From contig NC_065576.1 of the NCBI RefSeq assembly GCF_937616625.2, positions 10,728,501-10,792,500 on the forward strand: a stretch of DNA of 64,000 nucleotides, given 5' to 3'. Below the pieces are notes generated by a model, which was given only the letters and a program-made list of their open reading frames with translations, had not been told where the DNA came from and searched no databases. A program made the position numbers and the translations under genes. Positions 21,672 through 33,300 of this stretch are shown in pieces; the first letter of the stretch is position 1; the number at the start of each line of letters is the position of its first letter. Source of the DNA: Mercurialis annua. Taxonomy: Eukaryota; Streptophyta; Magnoliopsida; Malpighiales; Euphorbiaceae.

Positions 21672-22165
21672 CACCTTTCAACAGAGCATAGAACCTTTCT
21701 GAACATAGGAAGAACAAGTATGAAGACAACGGATCACCCTAGCGAAGTCGACGATGGGGTTGTGAAAACCCATAAGTTGTTGCATTAACCATAAAAGAAA
21801 ATGTAACTGAGCTGATACATGCCATAATTAGACAAATAAAAAGGTCGAGAAATTCTCATAACACCTTCTATAAAATTTCACTCTATTCTGTTGTAAGCTT
21901 TACTCATGTCAATCTTCAAAGCTATTAAGCCTTGCTTACCTTAGGATCTTTCTTCCATCGAATGAAAGATTTCAAAAGCAAATAAAGCATTATCTGTTAT
22001 AAGACAAGGGACAAATGCACTTTCAGATTCATTGATGACTGTAGAAAGGACAAACTATGACATGTTAGCAAGCACTTTGAAGATAATTTTATAGATAACA
22101 TTGCAAGGACTTATATGTCTCATGTCTTTTATCGAATCTGGGTTGGCCACTTTTAAAATAATGAC
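21672..22165 (-). pseudogene. LINE reverse transcriptase fragment, minus strand
   Basis: The minus strand reads through the LINE RT core: MRHISPCNVIYKIIFKVLAN, then SAFVPCLITDNALFAFEIFH, then GLIALKIDMSKAYNRIEW, with stops and frameshifts in between. The YxDD-like catalytic block is not present in the surviving part. Confidence 0.85.
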
Positions 22166-22461
22166 TATTATACCTCCCTACAACAAAAATAAGCACCCTA
22201 ATTGCAATATGTACTACTGTAATAAATCTATTTACCTAATATGCACTCGTCATTTCTCCAATTTTTAAAGCTATTGAGGACAAATTTTATCTCGACAATA
22301 GCCGATATCTCAATATTCTACTGAGAACTTCGATTATGATCACCACATTAGTTGTCGCATTCACCATTCCGTTCTCTGTTTATGCAATGGATTTTGTTGG
22401 ATATTTCTTGAGTGTTACATTTTTTATGTTATTATCGTGCCTTTGCTACCTGAAGATTAAC

Positions 22462-25346
22462 TATCACGACCCATTTTCATGAATCGCGACCGGCGCTAGG
22501 GTATGGGTAATGTAGTACCAAAACCCGTAGCTAGCCTTTCAATTAACATATGAACACATAAACCTGCAGAAAACCAATGCTCGGGGGCAAACGAGACTTC
22601 AGCCTAAATCTAGCAGTTATAATATTCAACAGTTAATATAACATGCTCATCCAATTCCGAGTCTAAAATAGATTTAACATAAACCAATGTAAATAATGTA
22701 ACATGCCAAAGCAATATAACTAAATCTGACAAAAACTATAATAATAACAAAGACGTCTAGATACTACTGCGGTCTAAGAATAAAATAGTTTTACAGTTTG
22801 TTAAAAATAAATGGAACCTCCGAAGAAAAGTAATTGCGGAGATCACCAGACTCTCTCAGATCATAACCCTGGGAAAAATTGGGAAAACAACGGGGTCAGA
22901 TATACTGAGATGAGTTTATACCACTATCTACATTTATTAAGTGGAAAATATTTAAAACCGTTTAAAATATTTAATAACGATATTACGAATAATAGTTGGA
23001 ACCCTAATCCACAATTCTAAATAAATAACATAATCCAATAGGCCTGGTCCCGAGAGCTGAGCTACACCGAGTTACCACTAACCACACTTTACCATATCCA
23101 GAGTCCCGAGAGCTGTGCTACATCGAGTTACTCTATTTGGTCCCGAGAGCTATGCTCACACCGAGCTACCACATTTCCATATATACCTTACCCAGATGAT
23201 TACCGGTGCGCACGCAGTCCTAATGATGCCCATTAGGTAGCATGTTCCAACTAAGAGCCATAATATAGAACAGTTCGAAATATACGTACAGTATATATAT
23301 TTAATATTTAAAATAACAATTTACTTAATAAAGCGGTAAATAGTAAGTACAAACTCACTGCTTGCTAATCCACGTGATAACCGGCAAGCAACTAATCCTG
23401 GTTCGCCTCTGGAGCACGAACAATAGACGGGTCTAGACAAATAAAATAATTATTAAAAACAGGCCCTAACTCTAGAGAGTACTAGACACCACATAGGACT
23501 AGCACAATTAACACGTCGGAATAAAACAAGCCATAACACATAAAAATACCCAATAGGTAATAAAATCCAATTAATAAAAGTTTATTGAGTTCTCGCTTAA
23601 AATCCGTTTTACAAATATTATTTAATAACCTTTAAGTAATAATTAATTTCCACATAGCGGGTTAGCCGAGTTACCAATAATTACCAAGCTAACCTCACTT
23701 GTCGGGTGACCCAAGTCTAACCCGACTCAAAACGTTTATCAAATATAAACTCGAGTTTATATTTATAAAATAACTCGATAAAATAATAATCTATTTAAAA
23801 GCAGAACTCAATAACTTCAATTTCAAGTAACCCAAGTTACAACCCAAAAATATAACCATTTTAAGTTTATAAAAGTTTAGGAACTAAACTGTACTTTAGC
23901 CATTTAGGGACTAAATTGTACTTTAGCCAATTTGATATTTAAAATCAAATTAATTACTTTTGTTTATAATTAATACAAAATATAATGTTACTAATTAAAA
24001 ACTTACTTAATTAAGTTATACAAATGTTCAGGGGCTAAATTGTAATTTAGCCACATTGATATTCGAAAACAAATATAATTACCCGAGTAATTATATTAAC
24101 TTAAGTTTGTAAAACATTTATCGTCACAATTTACCAATTTATCAAACTTTTAATTTAATGAAATCTTCAAATTTGAAATTGAAATTGATTAATCAATAGA
24201 TAACATTTAACTTAAGGAATCAATAGGTTTAATGCAAAACAAATCAGTGATCTAATTAAACCTTTAGCCAAAAAAACAAATAATTCGGCCAATCCAGCGA
24301 TGACATGACATCATCTTCCTCACATATTAACCTAATGAATCCCACGAACAGTAGCTCCAAAACATTGAACAAAATCAAACAATATAACTTCAATTTGAAA
24401 GCAATCATGAAACTGAATCATTGCCCAACCTTAAACCTTCAATCATCAAGCAAACATAGCTCTTACCATTGATTAAGAAATCATAAATCCCAAGAAGGGA
24501 TTGACAGTAAACATTCGTTCTAAGAACGACGAAGAGGAAATCATAAAAACGAGCTAAGGATTCCCAACCGAGCTTAAACAATTAACGACTAAACATACAA
24601 GAGTGATTTATAATCCTCTAATGCAGCAAAATCATGATCAAAGCAAGTAAAGGAATTCGGCAATAATGGATTCCCCAAGAAACAGATTATGAAAGCTTAA
24701 AACGGAAACCGTACGGCGATTGAAACGAGATCGATAGCGTACCGTTTTGCAAAAACGAGATTAGGAATCGTAGAGAATTGAGTCTAGAACGTCTGAGATC
24801 GAGTGGAACCAATTTCGATCTAAAAACGAGAGAGAACGACTCAAATTACGGAATGTCGTTCAAACGTTAAAACTGAAATTTAAAGAACTAAGGAAACTTA
24901 CCGGAACAACAACTTTGGAAAGGATTTTGAAGCGTTAAACTTCAGAGAAAAAGTGAACGGAAGACGGCTATGGATTGTCTGAAGTGAGGAGAATGAATTA
25001 GGGTAGAAAGTTTCGTTTTTAAGTAGGTCGAAATAGGTTAGAACAAAGGACAAAACTGCCCTCTCCCACGGTGTATTAATTCTCGAACGAGACCGGCAAA
25101 ATTGGCCTGGTTCTCGTTCGAGAATGCCTGGTCTCGTACGAGACCAGGCTACAAAACAAGGTTCTCGTACGAGACCTCCCCCTTTTCTTTTTTTTCTTAT
25201 GGTTCAACCTTTTTGGTTGAACCACAACTCGAACCGAGTAACCCCAAATTCCAACTAGTCACGAATCGAACCACAAAACCGAAAACGACTAGAAAAACTA
25301 CCGGAATTTAATCGCAAAATAAATTAAAATTTTACGGGATATTAAA
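22462..25346 (-). mobile_element. Solo LTR, 2885 bp, TSD ttaac
   Basis: Exact insertion limits come from comparison with the intact transporter exon: ttaac at 22457-22461 is repeated at 25347-25351. In element sense it starts TTTAATATCCCGTAAAATTT and ends GGGTCGTGATA, degenerate forms of the TG...CA ends seen at 4659-5192. It contains three tgcy(a/c)caccgagtta-type repeats with cccgagagct (23050-23175), a palindromic array near its 5' end, and no protein-coding region or PBS. Confidence 0.85.
25079..25176. repeat. Palindromic array TCTCGTACGAGA and variants
   Basis: GTCTCGTACGAGAC at 25131-25144 and TTCTCGTACGAGA at 25162-25174, plus an inverted pair ATTCTCGAACGAGACC (25079) / GGTTCTCGTTCGAGAAT (25109). 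Located 171-268 bp from the 5' end of the minus-oriented LTR. Confidence 0.9.
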
Positions 25347-25500
25347 TTAACAAAGATGCTATAAATATATGGTTTGAGCTTGTGGTGATTGTGGGAATAT
25401 TGATATCGGGGTCTTTTATTGTTGTTGTATGTATTTACATATCTCTTAAGAAGATAATAACTCATTTGTAAAACAATTAGATTGATGACTAGATTCATTG

Positions 25501-25819
25501 TAATTGTTATGTAATCTAATATTTATCTATAATCTATAAATGTAAAGGAGGAAAACATGCAAAATTACAATGTTAACTTCCGATAACTAAACAAATTACG
25601 AAATTAAATACAAGTCTAATTCTAATAAAAAAAAAAAATTATATTTAATATACTTTTTCGGTAATTGAGAAGGGGAGAGCGCTTTTAGAAAAAATTGAAC
25701 ACACAACCTACCAGTTTGCTATCATTGAACTATAACTCATTAGTTTATTTAGTCTTAGTTGCATTTGATTTTGTTTGATTTAATATTTGGTTTGATTAAG
25801 TTGGGTTAGTGGTTTGGCG
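25501..25819. other. Intergenic, no gene seen
   Basis: AT-rich; no supported feature. Confidence 0.4.
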
Positions 25820-26186
25820 ATGATGCCATGACAGCTAATTTGCCGAGTAGAAAGTGACATGGATGACATGGAGGCAATAAATCCGGTTCGATTAAAAAAA
25901 TAGCTAAAAAAGAAGTAGAATACAGTAAAATTGGCTAAATTTGGTGATTTTGAAAGATTTGCCTATAACTGACACAAGACGTAAGAGTTTGACATTTTTT
26001 GGGATGTTGTCATGTCAGCTAATTTGTTGAATTGGAAGTGACATGGATGACATGTAGACAACAAATCCGGTTCGATTCAAAAATAGCTGAAAAAATTAGA
26101 TTATAGCAAAATCGGCTAAATCTAGTGATTTTAAAAAGTTTTACTATAACTGGAATAAGACATAAAAATTTGGTACTTTTTTAGTA
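25820..26186. repeat. Two tandem ~183-bp copies of a TIR-element end
   Basis: Units beginning tgatgccatgacagctaatt (25820) and ttgtcatgtcagctaatttg (26007) both continue through tccggttcgatt, ttggctaaat-type blocks and tttgcctataactg-like sequence. They match the right arm of the element at 9360-10580. The opposite arm is absent, so these are truncated copies. Confidence 0.7.
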
Positions 26187-26704
26187 ATTAAGCTTTTAAA
26201 AAAGAGGAAATTAGAGAGAGCACTTGATTTAGAAAAGTATTCCCAAAAATACTTACTCTCTTATTTTTATTGATGGAAAACTTTTATCAAGATTTTACAC
26301 GTGATGGGCTCATTTATTTTGACTCAGCACTTGATGGTCCAACTTGTTTTCTCTATAACACTTTTGTTTCCTTTATTTACATGGAAACACCACTGTTCTC
26401 TCTTTTTTAACTACATTTTATTTTTGATTTTGAAATTAAACATTCTCTATTTCTCATTTTGTTTTTCTAATTCAATCCTGACATTTTTTATTTAACATTT
26501 GTAATGAATTATGATTTATTTTTGGGTTTGAACAAATTGAAATTTCTTAACATAGTTTTTTTTTCGTTCTAATTTGGATTACTTCTACTTCAACACAAAG
26601 GCATCAGCTATGATAACAACAACTGCGGCAACGGCTTTGATAACGACCAAGTCGACATTGGCTCTAATAACGACAATGGCGACATCAGCTCCAATAACAA
26701 CGGT
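26187..26704. other. Non-coding start of the fragment-bearing segment
   Basis: AT-rich, with an imperfect repeat of acaac/gac triplets at 26600-26700 that could encode an N/D-rich tract. No gene assigned. Confidence 0.35.
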
Positions 26705-26907
26705 GACCAGGTCTCTGAGTTTAATTTTTTTTTTCAGAATATTCGACAAGGATGGCGATGGCTGCTTCACCACTAAGAAATTTGGGACTGTGCTTGTTGG
26801 ATCAGAATCCAACTGAAGCGGATCTCCAAGACATGATAAACGAGGTTGATACTAATGGGAACGGTACTATTGATTTCCCCTAGTTCCTTGATTTGATGGC
26901 CCGTAAA
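26705..26907 (+). pseudogene. Calmodulin N-lobe fragment
   Basis: Similar to the N-terminal half of plant calmodulin: DQVSEF, then [18 protein letters not shown] (EF-hand 1), and after a small frameshift [17 protein letters not shown] and [10 protein letters not shown] (EF-hand 2), ending FLDLMARK. A stop replaces the Glu codon in the conserved FPEF. The intron found in most plant calmodulin genes after the first EF-hand Asp-Gly codons is absent, so the copy may come from processed RNA. The C-lobe is missing. Confidence 0.9.
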
Positions 26908-26946
26908 TTCTGTTATTTTTGGCTAATGTAAATTGTACAATATGAA

Positions 26947-26994
26947 AATCTTGATATAGCACAGAAGTTATTCGACGAAATGCCGCAAAGGGTC
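26947..26994 (+). pseudogene. Pentatricopeptide-repeat gene fragment
   Basis: Reads NLDIAQKLFDEMPQRV, the characteristic PPR helix signature, 40 bp after the calmodulin fragment and in the same direction. It is only 16 residues long with no continuing frame. Confidence 0.65.
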
Positions 26995-27221
26995 TTGAAT
27001 TGTCTATTTTTTTAAGACATGTGTTCTAATATGTTTATTATTTTCTTGAATATTTTATGTCTACTTTATGTACTCTTTTTGTATATTTTGTATGTAGTTT
27101 ATTAGGTTAGATTATGTTGAATTTAAAATTTGATAGAAACTGTTTTTACAATGATGTTCTTGTATTTTATATATACATTCTTTCTACTTGTATTCTTCTT
27201 GTCTTATTTGTTGGATTATGT

Positions 27222-27562
27222 TATGTTTGGTTTAGATTTTGAGAATTAGCTGTTTCAAATTCAGTTCAAATATTTGTTGTATATTTTATGTCTATTTTCT
27301 GTCTATTTTCTATACTCTTTGTATAAACTCTGTTAGTTTATGCCATGTTGGATTTTGAAATGTTATGTTTGGTTTAGATTTTGAGAATTAGCAGTTTCAA
27401 ATTCAGTTCAAATATTTGTTGTATATTTTCTGTCTATTTTCTATACTCTTTGTGTAAACTATGTTAGCTTATGTCATGTTGAGTTTTGAAATGTTATATT
27501 TGGTTTAGATTTTGAGAATTGGCTGTTTCAAATTCAGACTATTTTCTATACTCTTTGTGTTT
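27222..27562. repeat. Tandem repeat, ~130-142-bp units, three copies
   Basis: Units start tatgtttggtttagattttg at 27222, 27364 and 27494 and share gctgtttcaaattcag and tctattttctatactctttg. Confidence 0.85.
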
Positions 27563-28800
27563 GCCATTGCTTTTAATGAATTATTGATGGCAAAAATTGC
27601 GATTCCAGAGACCCTTTCTATTGAAGATTACAGGCTTCGTATATCGTTTCAGCTTTAATCATATGGAGTTATGCAAAGTACTGAAAAGGTATAAAACGAA
27701 GAAAAAGTGATTAAAAGGTTAACTAGAAGGAATATTCCAAAGCGAAAAACTACTAAAGCTCGCAGTGTTATCTATATTATAAGTTTCTTAGAATTATTGT
27801 GGTTATTATGTTTCTTAATATTTGTTCGTGTTCTATTTTTAAAATGTTTACAGTTCTTTTTATGTAAAACAGATTATATTTTATAATGAAATTTATACTT
27901 TTATTTTTAACAGGTTTTAATTTTCTATACATAAAGTATACATATGGTATACATAAGTTATACCAGATGCATAAATTGAGAATTCATAAAATATACACTT
28001 GATATACTAAAGAAAGACATAAATTATTTAATTGCATTTTACAGGTTCTAGTTTTATGTACTTGTGCATTTTACAGGTTCTAGTTTTATACAAAAACATC
28101 ATATACAAGGTATACAAAAGATATACATAAATTATACCAAAAGTATAAAATTAGATTACATAAATTATTCAATTGGTAGACATAAAGTATATATTTAGTA
28201 TACTAAAAGTATAATTGGTAGACATAAATTATTTAATTGCATACCGACATGGTATCTCATACACTTAGAACATATTTTCATGTGCATGTTCTCTCTTTTA
28301 AGTTTACTATGAAAGTATTCTTCCCATTCAGCACATTTAATAGATGCGTTGGCACTATCTATATCAGATTGTATTAGGAAATTTACACATAAAAAATATA
28401 CATAAAAGTATATAGTCAATACACATAAAGTATATAAAAACGCTGTAAATAGAAACTAGAAACATACAAGGTATAATAAGAATATGACTAAAGTATATAT
28501 AAGATAATACCAAATATTGAAATAAAAAATACAAAAGACAATGCCAAATACTGATAATAAATGATGTTGCCATTTTTGAAGCATTAAAAAAATACGATAA
28601 GTATACTGATAATATACATAAAGTATGTATAATTTGATTAGCATGAACATTGTAATTATTTAAAAAAATTAGTATAGCAAATGTACAGTATATATAATAT
28701 TCAAAAGGTACACCAAATCATCGTAATATTTAAAAATAAAATAAGCAGTACATATAACAAACTGAGGAACACACGAATAATATTTTCGATATAATATTAA
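27563..28800. repeat. Degenerate tatacataaa-type repeat tract
   Basis: From about 27900 on, variants of tatacataaagtatac and tatactaaaagtata recur dozens of times. Reading frames in this tract are artefacts of composition. No gene. Confidence 0.6.
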
Positions 28801-29811
28801 AATTAATTAATTTGGATACATTTTGTTATTTTTAATCTTTAAATTGCGTTAATATAAAAAGAAACAATATAATAAAATTATATGAGGGTATACTAAAAAT
28901 ATACAAAAAGTATACTAAAAAAATAACAACATCAGTAGTTGTAGAAAACAGCAGCAACAGTAAGAGAAAACAAATTACAACAGTAGTAGCAACATAAAAA
29001 AACAACAGTAGCAACAACATGAAAAAAAAAAAAAAAAGCAACATCACAATAAACTAAGTTATTCCATAAAGCTAAAACAAATTGAAATCAATTCCTAGGA
29101 TTAGTTGAATTCGATTTCAGAAGTCGACTTTAATCGATTTTTAGCTGAAATCGATTTCAACTGATTCTAGAAATTTAATTAAAAATAAAAAAAATCATCA
29201 GCTAAAGTAAATATTTGATACAAAAGAACCACAAATGGGTTGGTACCACCAACAAAATCATTAGTTAAAGCAACAAATTCAAGAAGAATTTTGAAAAAAA
29301 CAACAATAATAAATGCAAGAAATTAAAATGTCTAGGTTTAATGATAAAACTCTTGAAAAAGGCTTCTCTTTTTTGCAAATCAGAATTCAAAGATTTAGAG
29401 GTGAAACTTGGTAGATCTTATCAAAGAAGCAGCATAAATAAGATCAATTCAAGATAAATCGTCTCCTCCGAGTTGTTGTTGCCTGGGCCGGCTCCTACAA
29501 TCTGCCGCCGCCTACTCCTCCGATTTGCTATCATCTCCTCTGATTTGTGTCGTCTCTTCCGATCTTCTTCGTTTTGAAAGAAATTAGATGATTTTGTATT
29601 TCAGATCTAGGTTTGGAAAAATCAGATAATTTGTGTTCTTAAAGGGGATAGAAAGAACTTTTAAAATCAAGTGTTGGATGAAAAAAATTTGAGAAAATAA
29701 GTGCTAAAAGAAATTTAGAAAGTTAATTAAGTATTGACTCCAATTAATTAGAGATGTCCGTAATTATGAGAATATTTTTTTCTTTTTGAATATTTTTTAA
29801 CTTTTCCCTTT
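28801..29811. other. Non-coding, low-complexity and possible element end
   Basis: CAA/CAG-rich tract at 28930-29040, and a short GC-richer patch (29460-29570) with repeated tcctccgattt motifs. No open gene. The right limit of the fragment-bearing segment may lie near 29750, but no clear terminus was found. Confidence 0.35.
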
Positions 29812-30250
29812 AAAAAACCGTAGACTCTTTAGCCCTAATTTTTTTGAAAGAATTTATCTATTTTATCTTTATTCGTATATAAAAAAAATTCATTTGTAAA
29901 ACATTATTCTATGTCTCCAGCATAGCAACAAGAGAATACAATAATGAAGTACTTTTTTTTGCTCCTCTAACATACTCCATTATTGTACGTTTTCCCTTAC
30001 TTGGTACCCAAGTTGGTATATACTAGAAAGGAACTTTAATTGTAACTAAAATAAAAAATGTATAAGTTTTAAATAATTTATTAAAACTCACTCACTTCAA
30101 CTCAACTAATTTATAATTGTATATTATTATGTAACAAAATTCATTTTATAAAAAAAATATTATTTATAATTCGACCACAACTTAACGTATACATTAGTGA
30201 AAGAGCATCGTACATAATTAATATATAAAAGGAGGTTTAAAATTAATTAA
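29812..30250. repeat. Upstream copy of a ~430-bp duplication (AGT2 promoter side)
   Basis: Closely similar to 32258-32700 in the same orientation. Shared strings include tttatctttattcgtatata, catagcaacaagagaataca, ggtacccaagttggtatat, tagaaaggaactttaattg and ggaggtttaaaattaat. It ends about 45 bp before the TATA box of the aminotransferase gene. Confidence 0.9.
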
Positions 30251-30295
30251 TAATAAACAAACAAAAACCAGTCATCCTATCCTAGCTACTGTTCC

Positions 30296-30303
30296 TATAA
30301 AAA
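30296..30303 (+). promoter_or_regulatory. TATA box of the aminotransferase gene
   Basis: TATAAAAA, 50 bp before the ATG and followed by a CT-rich leader (tcttctctcactctctcaag), typical of a plant core promoter with a short 5' UTR. Confidence 0.55.
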
Positions 30304-30345
30304 CTATTCTTCTCTCACTCTCTCAAGCTCACTTACTCTCAAAAA

Positions 30346-33300
30346 ATGGCATTATATACTCAAATCTTAAGGATAATCACGCATAAGCCCAAATCCAAAT
30401 ATTTTTCTTACATTTCAGTCCCTCCCTTCTCTACCACAAATACTGCTGCAACCTGTGTTTATGATCCTCCTCCGCCACAGCTTCCTCCATTTGATTATAG
30501 TCCCAAGCCATATAAAGGTCCAATGGTTGATGAAATTCTCAGCAAGCGAAACAAGTTTTTGGGTTCCACTCTTTTTCACTATTATGAAAAACCAGTTAGT
30601 TTCTATTCATATTAATTTTTTATGAAAGTATAAATTAATAAATTGAATACGAAACTTTGATTAATTACATTAGTCCGTTCCTATATTTATAATAACTAGT
30701 TTTGCTTTATGTGTTTCACACGTGATTCGTAGTGTGACTCGTCAAATTATCAAATATAAATAGTAGTTAATTTGTAATAGTTTATCTTAATATGTTGAAT
30801 TCATACCCAAATTTTATAATTATATTATATTTTAATAGAAAATATAAATAATAATTAAAATAGTAATTAATCGGATAGTTTATCTTATTTTGAATTCTAT
30901 ATGATTAAAAAATAATTAGAATAGTAATTATTAGATAATAAAAGTAGTATATTTTAATTAGTATTTTAGATAATTATTTTAACATAATAGTTTATTTTAG
31001 TTAGAATTCTGATTTATCTTAACATAGTAGTCTATTTTAGTTAGTACTCTAACTCTAATAATTATTTTAATAGTTTTTAATTAATAATTAAATTTTATAA
31101 AGCGAAAAGGACATTAACGTAAATATGTCTATCCCTCCTCCATCCGTGCTTTTATATACAGTATAGATTAGATTTTACTTCTTTTTGTTACTTATATTGA
31201 CTACTACTTCTAGAAAATTAAAATGAAGCAGGTGTATCATATTTTACCATAATAGTGTATTCTATTTTCTATAAAATAGATATCTAATTTAAACATTAAG
31301 TTCAACGGTCAAATATTTTTTTTAAAGAAAAAACTATCTTCTTACAAATCTAATCAAAATTTTAGTTTTTACTTTATTCTCAATTTTAAAAAGCTAATTA
31401 TAATATAGGACCGATTTCATTAATTACTAATTTGATATTATTTTAACATTTTCAATGCTAAATTAAATATATATACATATATATACACACACACACATAC
31501 ACACACACACACACTTTTACTCTTTTCTTATAATTGTTTAAATGTAATTTTAAAAAAAATAATTTTTTAATACATCATGTTTCATGCCAATTAAATAATT
31601 TGTGTAATTGAAATAAAATTATTGTGAATTTAAATTGGATTAAATCAATCAACATTAATTTTTTGGATTAAATTTATAAAAAAATTAAAAAGATTTAGAT
31701 TTATATCTATTATACCTAACTTTTACCTGAACAGTTTATGGGTACATCTCCCATATTAGAGTGAATTTAAGGAAACATTTTTTTGTTAGATTGACCCATT
31801 TAAGGAATTATGTCTCTAATCAATAGTATTAGTGGCACATTGAGAAAGAACATTGATTAATCTTGTCTAGTTCAAATTGATAGTTTAAGCTTTAATCAAA
31901 CAATTTAGGCTAGCTACTCTTAGTAATTCAGTGACCAATTAATTAAGAGTCTGTGGAGCTTATTTGAAAATAGAGCGATTAAATTTCATGTCCAGAGAGA
32001 GCATTATGTGTAGTGTAATTCCAAATTTATACTACTTAGGATCCCACTCAACTCATATAGCATTAAGATTGATCCTAAACTTATTTTGTTTGTTTTTTTT
32101 TAAATAACTTTAAATAATTTAAAATTGATCAATTACAATATATTGAAAATATTTATAGTTTTCTAATTAGTTATTAAAATTATTGTTATTGTTTTAATTG
32201 AACTAAAATTATTAAAATTAATTGGATTTAAAAGAAGAAGAAGAAGAAACATTTAAAAAAACTGTAGTCTATTTAGGCCTAATTTTTATGAAAGAATTTA
32301 TCAATTTTATCTTTATTCGTATATAAAAAAAAACTTAATACTATAAGAGTTCATTTGTAAAACATTATTCTATGTCTCTAGCTAGCATAGCAACAAGAGA
32401 ATACAATAATTGAGTTTTTTTTTCTTCCTCTAACATACTCCATTATATCGTACTTTTTCCCTTATTTGGTACCCAAGTTGGTATATGCTAGAAAGGAACT
32501 TTAATTGCAACTAAAATAATAAACGCATAATTTCTAAACAATATATTGAAACTCACTCACTTCAAATCAACTAATTTACAGTTGTATATTATCATGTAAC
32601 AAAATTCGTTTTATAGAAAAAATATTATTTATGATTCGATCACAACTTAACGTAAAAATTAACGATCAATATATAAACGGAGGTTTAAAATTAATAAATA
32701 GTGTCTCATGATGATTATGTTATTTGCATAGTTGAATCTTGTTGAAGGAAAGATGCAGTATTTGTTTGATGAAAATGGGAGAAGATATTTGGATGCATTT
32801 GGTGGAATAGTGACTGTGTCATGTGGGCATTGTCATCCTGAGGTTTTGAAGGCTATAATACAACAAAGCAAGCTTCTTCAGCATACTAATACTATTTATT
32901 TACATCATGCTGTTGCTGATTATGCTGAGGCTTTAGCTGCCAAGATGCCTGCAAATCTCAAGGTTCTTAACTTACCATTTAATCATATTCATTATTTTTT
33001 AGAGCTTTCGAGTAATAAATTTTGGCGGTCAGCCAATATTATTTTTTGAATTTAAATTTTTATGTCTTTTATCAATTACGATGAACTTTTTTAAAAAATT
33101 GTCTAACTTCTAAAATAAGTTGATATGAACATTTGGTCGCAATTGATAAAAAAAACGCAAAGGTTTAGATTTCAAAAATTAGATTGAAAATTTTGGTCAT
33201 AATTGCAAAAAAAAAAAAATTAAATTGGACATAATTGTCAAAGTTAAAAAAATTTGTTGTAATTGATAAAAAAATAGAAATGTTGAATTTAGAAAATAAC

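Larger units (their letters stand above)
22170..25500 (+). pseudogene. Partial duplicate of the AVT1-like transporter, split by an LTR
   Basis: 22170-22461 matches 16812-17105 of the intact gene, and 25352-25471 matches the last coding stretch through the stop, with the 3' UTR similarity (gatgactagattcattgtaa) continuing after it. It starts abruptly next to LINE sequence and lacks exons 1-2. A 2885-bp solo LTR interrupts it after the codons for YLKIN. Several substitutions and a stop in the first part make it non-functional. The copied 3' flank shows a DNA-level duplication rather than a retrocopy. Confidence 0.9.

Noticed and set aside
27900..29047. Several minus-strand ORFs rich in Ile/Phe/Tyr/Leu
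   Set aside because: They follow from the tatacataaa repeat and CAA/CAG low-complexity tracts; no domains.
26200..29760. Single transposon with matching ends around the calmodulin/PPR fragments
   Set aside because: Possible inverse similarity (cacttgattt-aaaag on both sides) is too short and diverged to call termini.
29812..32700. LTR retrotransposon with 430-bp direct LTRs
   Set aside because: The sequence between the repeats contains AGT2 exon 1 and intron, without PBS, PPT or TG/CA ends.
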